Assembly: GCA_035719045.1 (NCBI GenBank)
Contig: DASTGO010000036.1
Location: 1 to 41,306, forward strand
Source: DASTGO01 sp035719045
Lineage (GTDB): Bacteria > Actinomycetota > Actinomycetes > Actinomycetales > Kineosporiaceae
Direction: 5' to 3'
Length of the DNA: 41,306 nucleotides
Position 1 is the stretch's first letter, and each line of letters opens with the position of its first letter. A program made the position numbers and the translations under genes. Under the pieces are notes generated by a model. It was not told the DNA's origin. It ran no database searches and saw nothing but the letters and a program-made list of their open reading frames with translations. Below, piece by piece: positions 15,645 to 24,025 of the stretch.

Positions 15645-17638
15645 TGTGCGGTATCTGCGGGGTGCTCAGCTTCGGCCCCGTCCCCGACCGGGACCTGGTG
15701 CTGCGGATGATGGGCCGGATCGCCCACCGCGGCCCCGACGGCAGCGGCTACCTGCGGGACCGGCGGATCGCGCTCGGGCACGTCCGGCTGGCCATCGTCG
15801 ACACCGCCGGCGGCGCCCAGCCGATGGGCAACGAGGACGGCAACCTGTGGATCTCGTTCAACGGCGAGATCTTCAACTACGTGGAGCTGCGGGAGCAGTT
15901 GCGCGGCCTCGGCCACCGCTTCCGGACCGCAAGTGACACCGAGGTCATCCTGCACGCCTGGGAGGAGTGGGGGGAGGACTGCTTTCCCCGGTTCAACGGG
16001 CAGTGGGCACTGGCGTTGTGGGACCGCCGGGCCGAGCGGCTCGTGCTGTCCCGGGACCGGCTCGGCGTACGGCCGCTGTACTTCACCCGCACCCCGCACG
16101 GGGTGTCCTTCGCCTCGGAGATCAAGGCGCTGTTCGCCGACCCGGCAGTGCCCCGGCAGTTCGACCCGGTCGGGCTGGACCAGACGTTCACCTACTGGTC
16201 GACGGTGGCCCCGCGCACGGTGTTCGCCGGGATCGAGCAACTGCCGCCCGGACATGTCGCGACGATCGACCGGCACGGGATCCGCACCAGCGCCTACTGG
16301 GAGATCGCCTTCCCCGAACGCGGCCACGAGCCGGAGCACGACCTGACGGCCACCACCCGGCAGTTGCGGGAACGGCTGGTCGAGGCGGCCCGGCTGCGCT
16401 TCCTGCGCTCCGACGTCCCGGTCGGGGCCTACCTGTCCGGCGGGCTGGACTCGGCCGTGACGGCGTCCGTGGTCGCCCAGTACACGCAGGCACCGCTGCA
16501 CACCTTCTCGCTGCGGTTCGCCGACCAGGAGTTCGACGAGGGCGGCTACCAGCAGCGGATGTCCGCCCGGCTGGGCACGCGGCACGAGGAGGTCGTGGTC
16601 CGGCGCCGCGACATCGCCGAGGTCTTCCCGCAGGTGATCCGGCACACCGAGACCCCGGTGCTGCGCTCGGCGCCGGCCCCGATGTACCTGCTGTCGAAAC
16701 TGGTCGCCGACAGCGGGTACAAGGTCGTCGTCACCGGTGAGGGTGCCGACGAGGTGCTGGCCGGCTACGACATCTTCCGTGAGCTGCGGGTCCGGCAGTT
16801 CTGGGCCCGCGATCCCGGCTCGGTCCGGCGCAGCCGGGCGGCCGAGCTGCTCTACCCGTGGATGGTCCGCTCGCCCGGGCGGGCGCCCGCCTTCGCCCGC
16901 AGCTTCTTCGGCCGCAACCTCGACCCGCAGGACCCGGCCCTGTCGCACCGGCCGCGCTGGGACTCCACGATGGCGCTGAAGGCCCTGCTGTCGGCGGATC
17001 TGCAGGCCGAACTGGCCGGGGCTCCGGTCGACGACGTGGTGGCCGCGATGCCGAAGAGCAGCGACGACTGGGACGCCCTCGGCCGTGCGCAGTGGCTGGA
17101 GATGACCACCCTGCTGCCCGGCTACATCCTCTCCTCGCAGGGTGACCGGATGCTCATGGCGCATTCGGTGGAGGGCCGGTTCCCGTTCCTCGACCCCGGC
17201 GTGGTGGAACTGGCCGCGGGGATGCCCGGCTGGCACAAGCTGTTCGGCCTGGAGGAGAAGTACGTCCTCAAGCAGGCCTTCGCCGATCTGATCCCCGCGG
17301 AGATCATCGAGCGGCCCAAGCAGCCGTACCGGGCGCCGGACGCGGCCAGCTTCCTCGCCGACGGCGGGGCCGACTGGCTGCCCGAGATCACCTCCCCGCA
17401 GGCGCTGCGTGCCGCGGGGGTCTTCGAGCCCGACCGGGTGGCCGGGCTGCTGGCCAAGGCCTCCCGGCGGGGCGGGGCCGACCTCGGCAACACCGACAAC
17501 ATGCGCGTGATGGCCGTGCTGTCCACCCAGTTGGTGCACGCGTTCTTCCTGGACGGTGACGGCGGGGCGGGGGACCAACCCCCTCCGGCGCCGCTGACCG
17601 CCGTGGACCTGATCGACGATGACGGGAGTGAGTCATGA
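15644..17638 (+). CDS. asnB: Glutamine-dependent asparagine synthetase (AsnB family amidotransferase)
   Basis: 664 residues with an intact class II amidotransferase domain: nucleophile Cys2 in MCGICGVLS, HRGPDG, the substrate-binding ISFNGEIFNY, SDTEVILHA, and SRDRLGVRPLYF. The synthetase domain has the PP-loop SGGLDS at 265-270 and the VTGEGADEVLAGYD block. It adenylates a carboxylate and amidates it with ammonia from glutamine. In this setting, between an ACP-like protein and an NadE-like ATP pyrophosphatase with overlaps at both ends (TGATG and ATGA), it may amidate a pathway intermediate or a sugar acid rather than make asparagine. Related to the amidotransferase families seen in exosortase-type exopolysaccharide loci; exact subfamily not resolved. 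Confidence 0.92.
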   Translation: MCGICGVLSFGPVPDRDLVLRMMGRIAHRGPDGSGYLRDRRIALGHVRLAIVDTAGGAQPMGNEDGNLWISFNGEIFNYVELREQLRGLGHRFRTASDTEVILHAWEEWGEDCFPRFNGQWALALWDRRAERLVLSRDRLGVRPLYFTRTPHGVSFASEIKALFADPAVPRQFDPVGLDQTFTYWSTVAPRTVFAGIEQLPPGHVATIDRHGIRTSAYWEIAFPERGHEPEHDLTATTRQLRERLVEAARLRFLRSDVPVGAYLSGGLDSAVTASVVAQYTQAPLHTFSLRFADQEFDEGGYQQRMSARLGTRHEEVVVRRRDIAEVFPQVIRHTETPVLRSAPAPMYLLSKLVADSGYKVVVTGEGADEVLAGYDIFRELRVRQFWARDPGSVRRSRAAELLYPWMVRSPGRAPAFARSFFGRNLDPQDPALSHRPRWDSTMALKALLSADLQAELAGAPVDDVVAAMPKSSDDWDALGRAQWLEMTTLLPGYILSSQGDRMLMAHSVEGRFPFLDPGVVELAAGMPGWHKLFGLEEKYVLKQAFADLIPAEIIERPKQPYRAPDAASFLADGGADWLPEITSPQALRAAGVFEPDRVAGLLAKASRRGGADLGNTDNMRVMAVLSTQLVHAFFLDGDGGAGDQPPPAPLTAVDLIDDDGSES

Positions 17639-18636
17639 CCACCGAGGCGATCGCCTTCGGACCCCAGACCCTCGACCTGGACCGGGAGGCCGAGACCGAG
17701 CGGATCGCCGCCTCGCTGCGCGCCTACCTGGAGCAGACCAAGCGGCGCGGGGTGATCGTGGCCCTGTCCGGCGGGATCGACTCCAGCGTGGTGGCGGCCC
17801 TGTGCGTGCGGGCCCTCGGCAGGGAGCACGTCTTCGGGCTGCACATGCCGGAGCGGGAGTCGTCCGACGACACCCTCGGCTACAGCACCCTGGTCTCGGA
17901 CTGGCTGGGGATCGAGTCGGCGGTGGAGGACATCAGCCCGGTGCTGGAGGCGGCCGGCTGCTACCGGCGCCGCGACGAGGCGATCCGGCTGGTCTGCCCG
18001 GAGTACGGGGAGGGGTACCGGTCGAAGATCGTCCTGCCGGGGGTCCTGGACACCGACGCCTTCCGGCTGTTCTCGATCGTCGTGGTCGGGCCGGACGGCA
18101 CGCAGAGCAAGCACCGGCTGACCCCGCAGGCCTACCTCGGGATCGTCGCGGCGACGAACTTCAAGCAGCGGGTCCGCAAGATGACCGAGTACTACCACGC
18201 GGACCGGCTCAACTACGTCGTCACCGGCACCCCGAACCGGCTGGAGTACGACCAGGGTTTCTTCGTGAAGCTGGGTGACGGGTCCGCCGACGTGAAGCCG
18301 ATCGCCCACCTGTACAAGACCCAGGTGTACGCGCTGGCGGAGTACCTGGGCGTGCCGGACGAGATCCGGTCCCGGCCCTCCACCACGGACACCTACTCGC
18401 TGCCGCAGTCCCAGGAGGAGTTCTACTTCTCGCTGCCCTACCAGCGGATGGACCTGTGCCTGTACGGCAAGAACGAGGGACTTCCGGTCGAGGAGGTCGC
18501 GCACGCCTGCGGGCTGACCGTCGAGCAGGTCGGGCGGGTGTACCGGGACATCGACCAGAAGCGGCGGACCACCGCGTACCTGCACCTGGGCCCCCGCCTG
18601 GTCGAGCCCGTGCCGCAGATCACCCACGCCGACTAG
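17635..18636 (+). CDS. NadE-like ammonia-dependent ATP pyrophosphatase (NAD synthase family)
   Basis: 333 residues without the glutaminase (nitrilase) domain found in most actinobacterial NAD synthases. PP-loop SGGIDSS begins at Ser45; TGTPNRLEYDQGFFVKLGDGSADVKPIAHLYKTQVYALAEYLGVP is the NadE-type block, followed by STTDTYSLPQSQEEFYFSLPY, which differs from the usual PSADLxxxQxDE of NadE. The chain is longer than the typical 270-residue NH3-dependent enzyme and has an insertion around 105-150. ATG 17635 overlaps the AsnB stop (ATGA). I infer that it uses ammonia to amidate another adenylated substrate of this pathway, with AsnB or free ammonia as nitrogen source; ordinary NAD synthesis remains possible. 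Confidence 0.85.
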   Translation: MTTEAIAFGPQTLDLDREAETERIAASLRAYLEQTKRRGVIVALSGGIDSSVVAALCVRALGREHVFGLHMPERESSDDTLGYSTLVSDWLGIESAVEDISPVLEAAGCYRRRDEAIRLVCPEYGEGYRSKIVLPGVLDTDAFRLFSIVVVGPDGTQSKHRLTPQAYLGIVAATNFKQRVRKMTEYYHADRLNYVVTGTPNRLEYDQGFFVKLGDGSADVKPIAHLYKTQVYALAEYLGVPDEIRSRPSTTDTYSLPQSQEEFYFSLPYQRMDLCLYGKNEGLPVEEVAHACGLTVEQVGRVYRDIDQKRRTTAYLHLGPRLVEPVPQITHAD

Positions 18637-18673
18637 GTTCTGTCGGTTGCAGGAGTGCCCTTCGGGGCTGCGC

Positions 18674-18744
18674 GGGAACGCCGGACTGCTCCGGTCGGGG
18701 CACCGGCCCGTGGATCGGGCGGCCCCCGGCCGACCGGCGTTCCC
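18674..18744. repeat. Long-loop inverted repeat between NadE-like and ACP 3 genes
   Basis: Perfect 11-bp arms GGGAACGCCGG (18674-18684) and CCGGCGTTCCC (18734-18744) enclose a 49-base loop that contains further complementary runs (CCGGTCGG, CCGACCGG). It could form an extended hairpin after the NadE-like stop, as terminator or operator; it has no U-tract. Confidence 0.65.
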
Positions 18745-18748
18745 ACGC

Positions 18749-18757
18749 TGATACAGT
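18749..18757 (+). promoter_or_regulatory. Candidate extended -10 promoter before ACP 3
   Basis: TGATACAGT at 18749-18757 combines an extended TG motif with the hexamer TACAGT, the same hexamer found at 3406-3411 before PCP 2. Transcription would start near 18764, about 30 bases before GTG 18795. No good -35. Confidence 0.4.
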
Positions 18758-18794
18758 CCATCTGGCCGTTTCGCACGCGGAGGTGTGGGGGATC

Positions 18795-19064
18795 GTGGAG
18801 GAGCAGATCAAGGCGGAGCTGGTGGACTTCATCGTCGCCAACTACCTGTTTGGTGACGCAGGTCGCGCCCCCGCCGACGAGGACTCCTTCGTGGAGACGG
18901 GGATCGTGGACTCCACCGGGATCCTCGAGCTGATCGTCTTCCTCGAGGACCGCTACGGCATCACCATCTCCGACACCGAGACGGTGCCCGAGAACCTCGA
19001 CAGCATCGCCAACCTGACCAGGTTCGTCCTGGCCAAGCAGGCGGCGGCCGAGCCGACCCGGTAG
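18795..19064 (+). CDS. Acyl carrier protein (ACP 3)
   Basis: 89 residues from GTG 18795, 11 bases after GGAGG; GTG 18783 is in frame but overlaps that ribosome site. Pattern VEEQIKAELVDFIVANYLFG (helix I), then ETGIVDSTGILELIVFLEDRYGI with carrier Ser40, then SDTETVPENLDSIANLTRFV. It resembles ACPs of D-alanylation and similar small-molecule pathways (VDSTGILELI pattern) more than fatty acid ACP. It opens the right-hand block with the flippase, acyltransferase and second ligase, which probably loads it. Confidence 0.9.
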   Translation: MEEQIKAELVDFIVANYLFGDAGRAPADEDSFVETGIVDSTGILELIVFLEDRYGITISDTETVPENLDSIANLTRFVLAKQAAAEPTR

Positions 19065-19139
19065 TCCCGGACCGGCGGGCGCAGGGGCCGTACCGCCGGC
19101 CCCGGGAAGCGCCACCGCGGTCCGGAGGGAGTGAACGCA

Positions 19140-20756
19140 GTGCCTGAGAACCCGGCCACGGGTGCTGGCGACGCCGTCCTCGGCCTGCCGGCACCGGCCG
19201 GGGAGCCGGGTGACGCCGTTCCCGGCCTTCTCGCCGCCGGGAACCTGCCTTCATCGGCCCCTGACGCCCTGCCCTCGCCCGAGGGGGAGCCGGTCCCCGC
19301 CCCGCACGGGGGTGTGCTGCGACGGATCCTCACCTACGCGCCGAGCAGTCTGGTCCCGGCGCTGCTCACCCTGGCCACCTCGATGATCTTCACCAGGGTC
19401 TTCAGTGCGGCCGCCTTCGGTGCCTACAGCCTGTTCCTCGTGGTGGCCAACCCGGTCAAGCTGGTCGCCACCACCTGGCTGGCCCAGAGCACCGGCAAGT
19501 ACCTGCCGTCGGCGGCGACGGTCGAGCGGGTCCGCGACGTGAAGGAAGCCGTCTACCTGTCGCTGATGACGATCCTGATCGTCGAGGGCGTGCTGGGCCT
19601 GGCCGCGTTCGCGGTGGCGTATCCGCTGATGTCCGGCAACCGGCACGGCCTGCTCGTGGCCGCGATCGTGTTCGTCGTCGTCACCTCCGCCTTCGACCAG
19701 GTGAACAACGTGTTCACCGACGAGCACCGGGCCGGTCAGTACGTCATCTTCAAGCTCACCGACAGCGTGATCACCTTCGCGCTGCGGCTGCTGCTGGTGT
19801 CGGCCGTGGTCCGGATGGACATCCAGCTCATGTTCTGGTCGGTCGCGGTGAGCAATCTCGTGCTGGTCCCGTTCATGTGGGGGCGGGCCGGGATGCTGCC
19901 CCCGTCGGCGTACCTGCGCACCCTGCGCTCGCCGAAGGCCCGTGCGCTGACCTGGGCGCTGCTCGGCTTCGGCGTCCCGATGACCGTCTGGTACTTCTGC
20001 AGCATCCTGCTCGACGTCGGGGACCGCTTCGTCATCAACCACTTCCTGGGGGCGGCGCCGGTCGGGATCTACGACGCCAACTACCGGCTGGTGGCGGGTT
20101 CGGCCGCCCTGGTCGTGGTTCCCGTCACCACCACGCTGCACCCGTACCTGATGAGCGTGTCCGCGGGTGGCGACTCCGGCCGGATCGGGCGGGTGATCGC
20201 GGCGGTGGTGGAGAACCTGTTGGTGGCCGGCGGCCTGGCGGTCGGGATGGTGCTGGTCTTCCATGCCGATCTGGCGCGGGTCATGCTCGGTCCGGAGTTC
20301 CGCGAGGGCAGCCTGGTGATGCCGCTGGTGCTGGCCGGGGTGTTCTTCTTCAACATCGGGATCTTCGTCCACAAGCCGTTCGAGATCATCAGCCGCACCC
20401 GGACCATGGTCGTGTTCGCGGCGATCTCGGCCGCGGCCAATGTCGCGTTCTGCTTCCTGCTGATCCCGTGGCTGGGCTATCTCGGGGCGGCGTGGGCCAC
20501 CCTGCTGGCCTACGCCCTGTACACGGTCGGGGTCGGCGCGCTGGGCCGCCGGATCCACCCCTGGCGCATCGACCTGCGCTGGCTGTCCGGCCACGCAGCC
20601 CTGATCGGCGGCGGGGTCGTGCTGGTGTGGGGACTGCGGGCGGTGGCGGTGGGCCATCTCCCGTACTGGTGGGGGATCGCGGTGTCCGTCGTGGCGGCGG
20701 GGGCCGTGTCCGCGACGGCGTTGTTCGGGTTGCTCAGGCGCCGGTCGGCCTACTGA
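19140..20756 (+). CDS. Polysaccharide flippase (Wzx/PST family, MOP superfamily)
   Basis: About 538 residues. A Pro/Ala/Gly-rich cytoplasmic N-terminal extension to about residue 58, then about 12-14 hydrophobic helices beginning YAPSSLVPALLTLATSMIFTRVF, with GAYSLFLVVANPVKLV and later GIYDANYRLVAG typical of the polysaccharide transport family. Expected to move lipid-linked repeat units across the membrane. I prefer GTG 19140 because GGAGGGA ends 9 bases upstream; GTG 19131 directly abuts that ribosome site. It links the carrier-protein cassette to the polysaccharide genes at 2.5-7.2 kb. Confidence 0.87.
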   Translation: MPENPATGAGDAVLGLPAPAGEPGDAVPGLLAAGNLPSSAPDALPSPEGEPVPAPHGGVLRRILTYAPSSLVPALLTLATSMIFTRVFSAAAFGAYSLFLVVANPVKLVATTWLAQSTGKYLPSAATVERVRDVKEAVYLSLMTILIVEGVLGLAAFAVAYPLMSGNRHGLLVAAIVFVVVTSAFDQVNNVFTDEHRAGQYVIFKLTDSVITFALRLLLVSAVVRMDIQLMFWSVAVSNLVLVPFMWGRAGMLPPSAYLRTLRSPKARALTWALLGFGVPMTVWYFCSILLDVGDRFVINHFLGAAPVGIYDANYRLVAGSAALVVVPVTTTLHPYLMSVSAGGDSGRIGRVIAAVVENLLVAGGLAVGMVLVFHADLARVMLGPEFREGSLVMPLVLAGVFFFNIGIFVHKPFEIISRTRTMVVFAAISAAANVAFCFLLIPWLGYLGAAWATLLAYALYTVGVGALGRRIHPWRIDLRWLSGHAALIGGGVVLVWGLRAVAVGHLPYWWGIAVSVVAAGAVSATALFGLLRRRSAY

Positions 20757-20801
20757 CCACCGGGGGCGGCGGACCTGACCGAGGTGAGGAGTAAGGGGAG
20801 C

Positions 20802-21524
20802 GTGAAGCGACTGCTCGTCCGCTGGTACCGCAACAGGCATCTGCGGTCCCTGGTGCTCAAGGTGGTGCGCCGCCTGGAGGGCGGGGAGATGCACTCCCAG
20901 ACGCTGCGGGAGATCTGGCGGGTCTACTGGGGTGTGGACGTCGGCCTGTACAGCGACGGCGCCTGCTTTTCGCCCTGGGTGATCGACCCGTGGACGACGA
21001 TCGGGCGGTACACCTCGATCGCCCACGGCGTGCGCATCCTCAACCACAACCACCCGCTGTCCTTCCGCGGGACGCACGGGGTGTTCTTCAATCCCGACCT
21101 CGGGTTCTGCGACCGGTGGCTGGTGGGTTTCACCCCGCTGGAGATCGGCAGCGACGTCTGGATCGGTGCGGGTGCGACGGTGCTGCCCGAGGTGCGCAGC
21201 ATCGGTCACGGCGCGGTGATCGGCGCCGGTGCGGTGGTCACCCGGGACGTCCCGCCGTATGCCGTGGTGCTGGGCAACCCGGCCCGGGTGGTCAAGTACC
21301 GCTTCTCGCCGGAGGTCATCGAGCAGTTGCTGGCCGAGAAGTGGTGGGAGAAGAGCCTGGAGGAACTGGCCGCCGAGGGCATCCAGCGGTTCCAGACGCC
21401 GCTGGAGGGTGGCGACGGCTGGCAGGCGGCGCTGGGCAGGCCCCCGATCGGGCGGATGTACACCAAGTACGTCGTGAGCGAGGCCGATGAGGGGCCGGGC
21501 TCCGCCGGGACCCCCTCGTCGTAG
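20802..21524 (+). CDS. Hexapeptide-repeat (left-handed beta-helix) acyltransferase
   Basis: 240 residues from GTG 20802 (GAGGAG upstream; an in-frame GTG at 20784 is an alternative). Hexapeptide repeats are clear in SDVWIGAGATVLPEVRSIGHGAVIGAGAVVTRDVPPYAVVLGNPARVVKYRF, preceded by the catalytic-histidine region VRILNHNHPLSFRG, as in the CatB/xenobiotic and WbbJ/NodL-type O-acetyltransferases. The N-terminus is basic (VKRLLVRWYRNRHLR), suggesting membrane association. It may place an acyl group on a sugar hydroxyl or amine. Sits 45 bases after the flippase. Confidence 0.88.
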   Translation: MKRLLVRWYRNRHLRSLVLKVVRRLEGGEMHSQTLREIWRVYWGVDVGLYSDGACFSPWVIDPWTTIGRYTSIAHGVRILNHNHPLSFRGTHGVFFNPDLGFCDRWLVGFTPLEIGSDVWIGAGATVLPEVRSIGHGAVIGAGAVVTRDVPPYAVVLGNPARVVKYRFSPEVIEQLLAEKWWEKSLEELAAEGIQRFQTPLEGGDGWQAALGRPPIGRMYTKYVVSEADEGPGSAGTPSS

Positions 21525-21533
21525 CTGCGGGCC

Positions 21534-23108
21534 ATGCGGGACACAGGGGCTCGTCTCCCCGGGGAACAGTCTCGGGGCCCGTCGGTCGACACCGCCGACC
21601 ACCTGTCGGCCGCGGTCAACACCGCCGACCACCTGCTGGCAGCCGGCCGCGACGACGACATCGTCCTGGTCGACGGCGCCCGCCGGTACACCTACCGTGA
21701 GCTGCGCGCGGCGGCGGCCCGGATCGCCGGCGAGTTGGCCGGGGCCGGCCTGCCGCCCGGCTCCCGGGTCGGCCTGCTGGGGCCGAACTCGCTGTTCTGG
21801 GTGGCCGGCTACCTGGCGGTGATGAAGCTGGGCCACGTCGTGGTTCCGTTGACGGACAAGCTGTTCCCGCAGGCGCTGGCCACGCGGCTGGAGGTGGCCG
21901 GGCTCGCGGCGGCCTGCGTGGACCGCCGGTCCGGGCGCCGGTTCGCGCAGGTGCTCGGTGGGCTGCCCGTGCTCACCGACGCCTGCCTGTCCGCGGACGG
22001 CCCGGTGTACTGGCCGCCGCCGCAGGAGCAGGACCTCGACGCCGACGCCGCCCTGATGTTCACCTCGGGGACGACGGCCACCCCACGGGCGGTCCGCACC
22101 ACGCACCGCAACATCCAGGCCAGCACCGCGGGGATCACCGCGTACCTGGGTCTCACCGACGCCGACCGGATGCTCGTGGTGCTGCCGTTCCACTACTGCT
22201 ACGGCGCTTCCCTGCTGCACACCCACCTGCGGGTCGGGGCCCGGCTGGTGCTGTGCAACTCGTTCGTCTACCCCGAGAAGGCCGTCGACCTGCTGGAGCG
22301 CGAGGAGTGCACCGGGCTGGCCGGGGTTCCCTCGACGTTCATGATGCTGCTGCGGCTGGGCAGCTTCACCAGCCGTCCGCTGCCCGCCCTGCGCCAGCTC
22401 CAGCAGGCCGGGGGGAAACTCGCGGAACCGCTGATCCAGGAACTGGTCGCCGCCAAGCCGCACGCCCAGGTGTTCGTCATGTACGGCCAGACGGAGGGCA
22501 CCTCCCGGCTGTCCTATCTGCCGCCGCAACTGCTGGCCGGCAAGCCGGGTTCGATCGGCCGGGGGATGCCGGGGGTGGAGCTGGCGGTCCTCGACGAGCG
22601 GGGTGAACCCGTTCCACCGGGGGTCCGCGGCGAGATCTACGCCCGCGGGGACACGATCTCGCCCGGCTACTTCCGCGACCCGGAGGGGACGGCGGAGAAG
22701 TTCACCCCCCGGGGGCTGCGCACCGGGGACATCGGCCTCGTGGACGAGGACGGGTACGTCTCCGTCGTGGACCGGGTCGGGGACTTCATCAAGTCCTGGG
22801 GCAACCGGGTGTCCAGTGCCGAGATCGAGGCGTGCGCGCTGCGCCATCCGGAGCTGGTGGCCGCGGCGGCGGTGGGGGTGCCGGACCCGCTGGCAGGGGA
22901 GACGGTGGCCCTGTTCGTCGAGGCCCGCCCGGGCAGCACGCTCAGCGGCGAGCAGCTCCTGGACTCGATGGCCCGGGGGCTGCCGACGTACATGGTCCCC
23001 AAGCAGGTGGTCTTCGTCGAGCGGATGCCGCTCAACGCCAATGGCAAGATCGTCAAGGCCGCCCTGCGGGAGCTGGCGGCGGAGGCCGGGGGGCCTGCGG
23101 ACCGGTGA
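21534..23108 (+). CDS. Second AMP-forming acyl ligase, atypical P-loop
   Basis: 524-residue ANL-family enzyme. The P-loop is FTSGTTATPRAVRTTHRN (from Phe176), where the family has TSGTTGxPKGV: Gly182 is Ala, Lys185 is Arg and Gly186 is Ala. Other motifs are normal: MYGQTEGTSRL (A5), TGDIGLVDEDGYVSVVDRVGDFIKSWGNRVSSAEIE (A7/A8) and NANGKIVK with the catalytic lysine (A10). So it may still form an adenylate, perhaps slowly. The N-terminus contains a small duplication (TADHLSAAVN-TADHLLAAG). Start ATG 21534 is 9 bases after the acyltransferase stop without a good ribosome site. GTGA overlap possible with the next gene (GTG 23105). Probably loads ACP 3. Confidence 0.87.
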   Translation: MRDTGARLPGEQSRGPSVDTADHLSAAVNTADHLLAAGRDDDIVLVDGARRYTYRELRAAAARIAGELAGAGLPPGSRVGLLGPNSLFWVAGYLAVMKLGHVVVPLTDKLFPQALATRLEVAGLAAACVDRRSGRRFAQVLGGLPVLTDACLSADGPVYWPPPQEQDLDADAALMFTSGTTATPRAVRTTHRNIQASTAGITAYLGLTDADRMLVVLPFHYCYGASLLHTHLRVGARLVLCNSFVYPEKAVDLLEREECTGLAGVPSTFMMLLRLGSFTSRPLPALRQLQQAGGKLAEPLIQELVAAKPHAQVFVMYGQTEGTSRLSYLPPQLLAGKPGSIGRGMPGVELAVLDERGEPVPPGVRGEIYARGDTISPGYFRDPEGTAEKFTPRGLRTGDIGLVDEDGYVSVVDRVGDFIKSWGNRVSSAEIEACALRHPELVAAAAVGVPDPLAGETVALFVEARPGSTLSGEQLLDSMARGLPTYMVPKQVVFVERMPLNANGKIVKAALRELAAEAGGPADR

Positions 23109-23143
23109 GCACCGGCGGGGGCCGGTGGGAGAGGTGGTGGAGC

Positions 23144-24025
23144 GTGGGGATCCGTAACCGCACAGTCATGGTGGCGGCCGCCCTGGTGGCGGCGGTGGGG
23201 CTCGGCGGGTACCTGGTGTGGAGCGGCAACGGCGGTGGTGCCGGGACGAGAGGGGAACAGATGCAGGCCCAGGGGCAGCCGACCGCCGGGGCGTCCGGCG
23301 CGGCCACGACGGTGACCGGCGGGCAATTGGCCGCCGTGGCCCGGACCCGGGTGTTCTTCGGCCACCAGTCGGTGGGGATGAACCTGATCGAGGCGATCCC
23401 GAAGGTGTACGCCGAGCACGGGGTGAGCGCGCCGGCGATCGCCCAGGACACTGCCCCCGAGGGCTCGGCAGGGTTCGTGCACGCCTTCATCGGGGAGAAC
23501 ACCCGGCCCGAGACGAAGCTGGCCGCCTTCGACTCCGCGCTGCGCGGCGGGATGGCCGGCAAGGTCGACGTGGCGTTCATGAAGTTCTGCTACGTCGACG
23601 TCACGGCCGGCACCGATGTGGACGCTCTGTTCGCGAAGTACCGCGACACCCTGGCCGCCCTGCAGCGGGACTACCCGAAGGTGCGCTTCCTGCACGTCAC
23701 GGTGCCGCTGACCACGATCCGCTCGCAGTCCGGGCTGAGGGCGACGGTGAAGCGGGTGCTCGGCCGCGGTGACGGCGACGTCGCGGACGACGCCGCGCGC
23801 GAGCGGCTGAACACCTTGATCCGTAAGGAGTTTCCGGCGGACCGGGTGTTCGACCTGGCCGCCGTCGAGTCCACCACCCCGGACGGTGGCCGCGTGTCAG
23901 GAACCCTCGACGGCAAGGACGTGTACGCGCTCTACGACGGCTACACCGGCGACGGCGGCCACCTCAACGACCTGGGTGCGGACCGGGCCGCCGCCGGACT
24001 GCTCGCGACGATCGCGGGGCGGTGA
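23144..24025 (+). CDS. Membrane-anchored SGNH/GDSL-hydrolase-like protein
   Basis: 293 residues from GTG 23144 (GGGAGAGG 9 bases upstream); GTG 23105 overlapping the ligase stop is an alternative. N-terminal signal-anchor at about residues 6-24 (VMVAAALVAAVGLGGYLVW), then a Gly/Ala-rich linker and a soluble extracytoplasmic domain. The domain begins TRVFFGHQSVGMNLIEAI, where GHQSVG sits in the place of the GDS block of SGNH hydrolases, and ends with TGDGGHLNDLGADRAAAGLL, very like the catalytic Asp-x-x-His block V. FMKFCYVDVTAGTDVDALF and FLHVTVPLTTI are other conserved-looking parts. Could add or remove acyl groups on the exported glycan. Family call tentative. Overlaps acpS by 4 bases. Confidence 0.55.
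   Translation: MGIRNRTVMVAAALVAAVGLGGYLVWSGNGGGAGTRGEQMQAQGQPTAGASGAATTVTGGQLAAVARTRVFFGHQSVGMNLIEAIPKVYAEHGVSAPAIAQDTAPEGSAGFVHAFIGENTRPETKLAAFDSALRGGMAGKVDVAFMKFCYVDVTAGTDVDALFAKYRDTLAALQRDYPKVRFLHVTVPLTTIRSQSGLRATVKRVLGRGDGDVADDAARERLNTLIRKEFPADRVFDLAAVESTTPDGGRVSGTLDGKDVYALYDGYTGDGGHLNDLGADRAAAGLLATIAGR

Noticed and set aside
19251..22847. Very long open frame on the minus strand (about 1200 codons) opposite the flippase-ligase genes
   Set aside because: It is a product of high GC: composition is Arg/His/Gly/Pro/Gln rich with no recognisable domain, while three genes with clear motifs occupy the plus strand.
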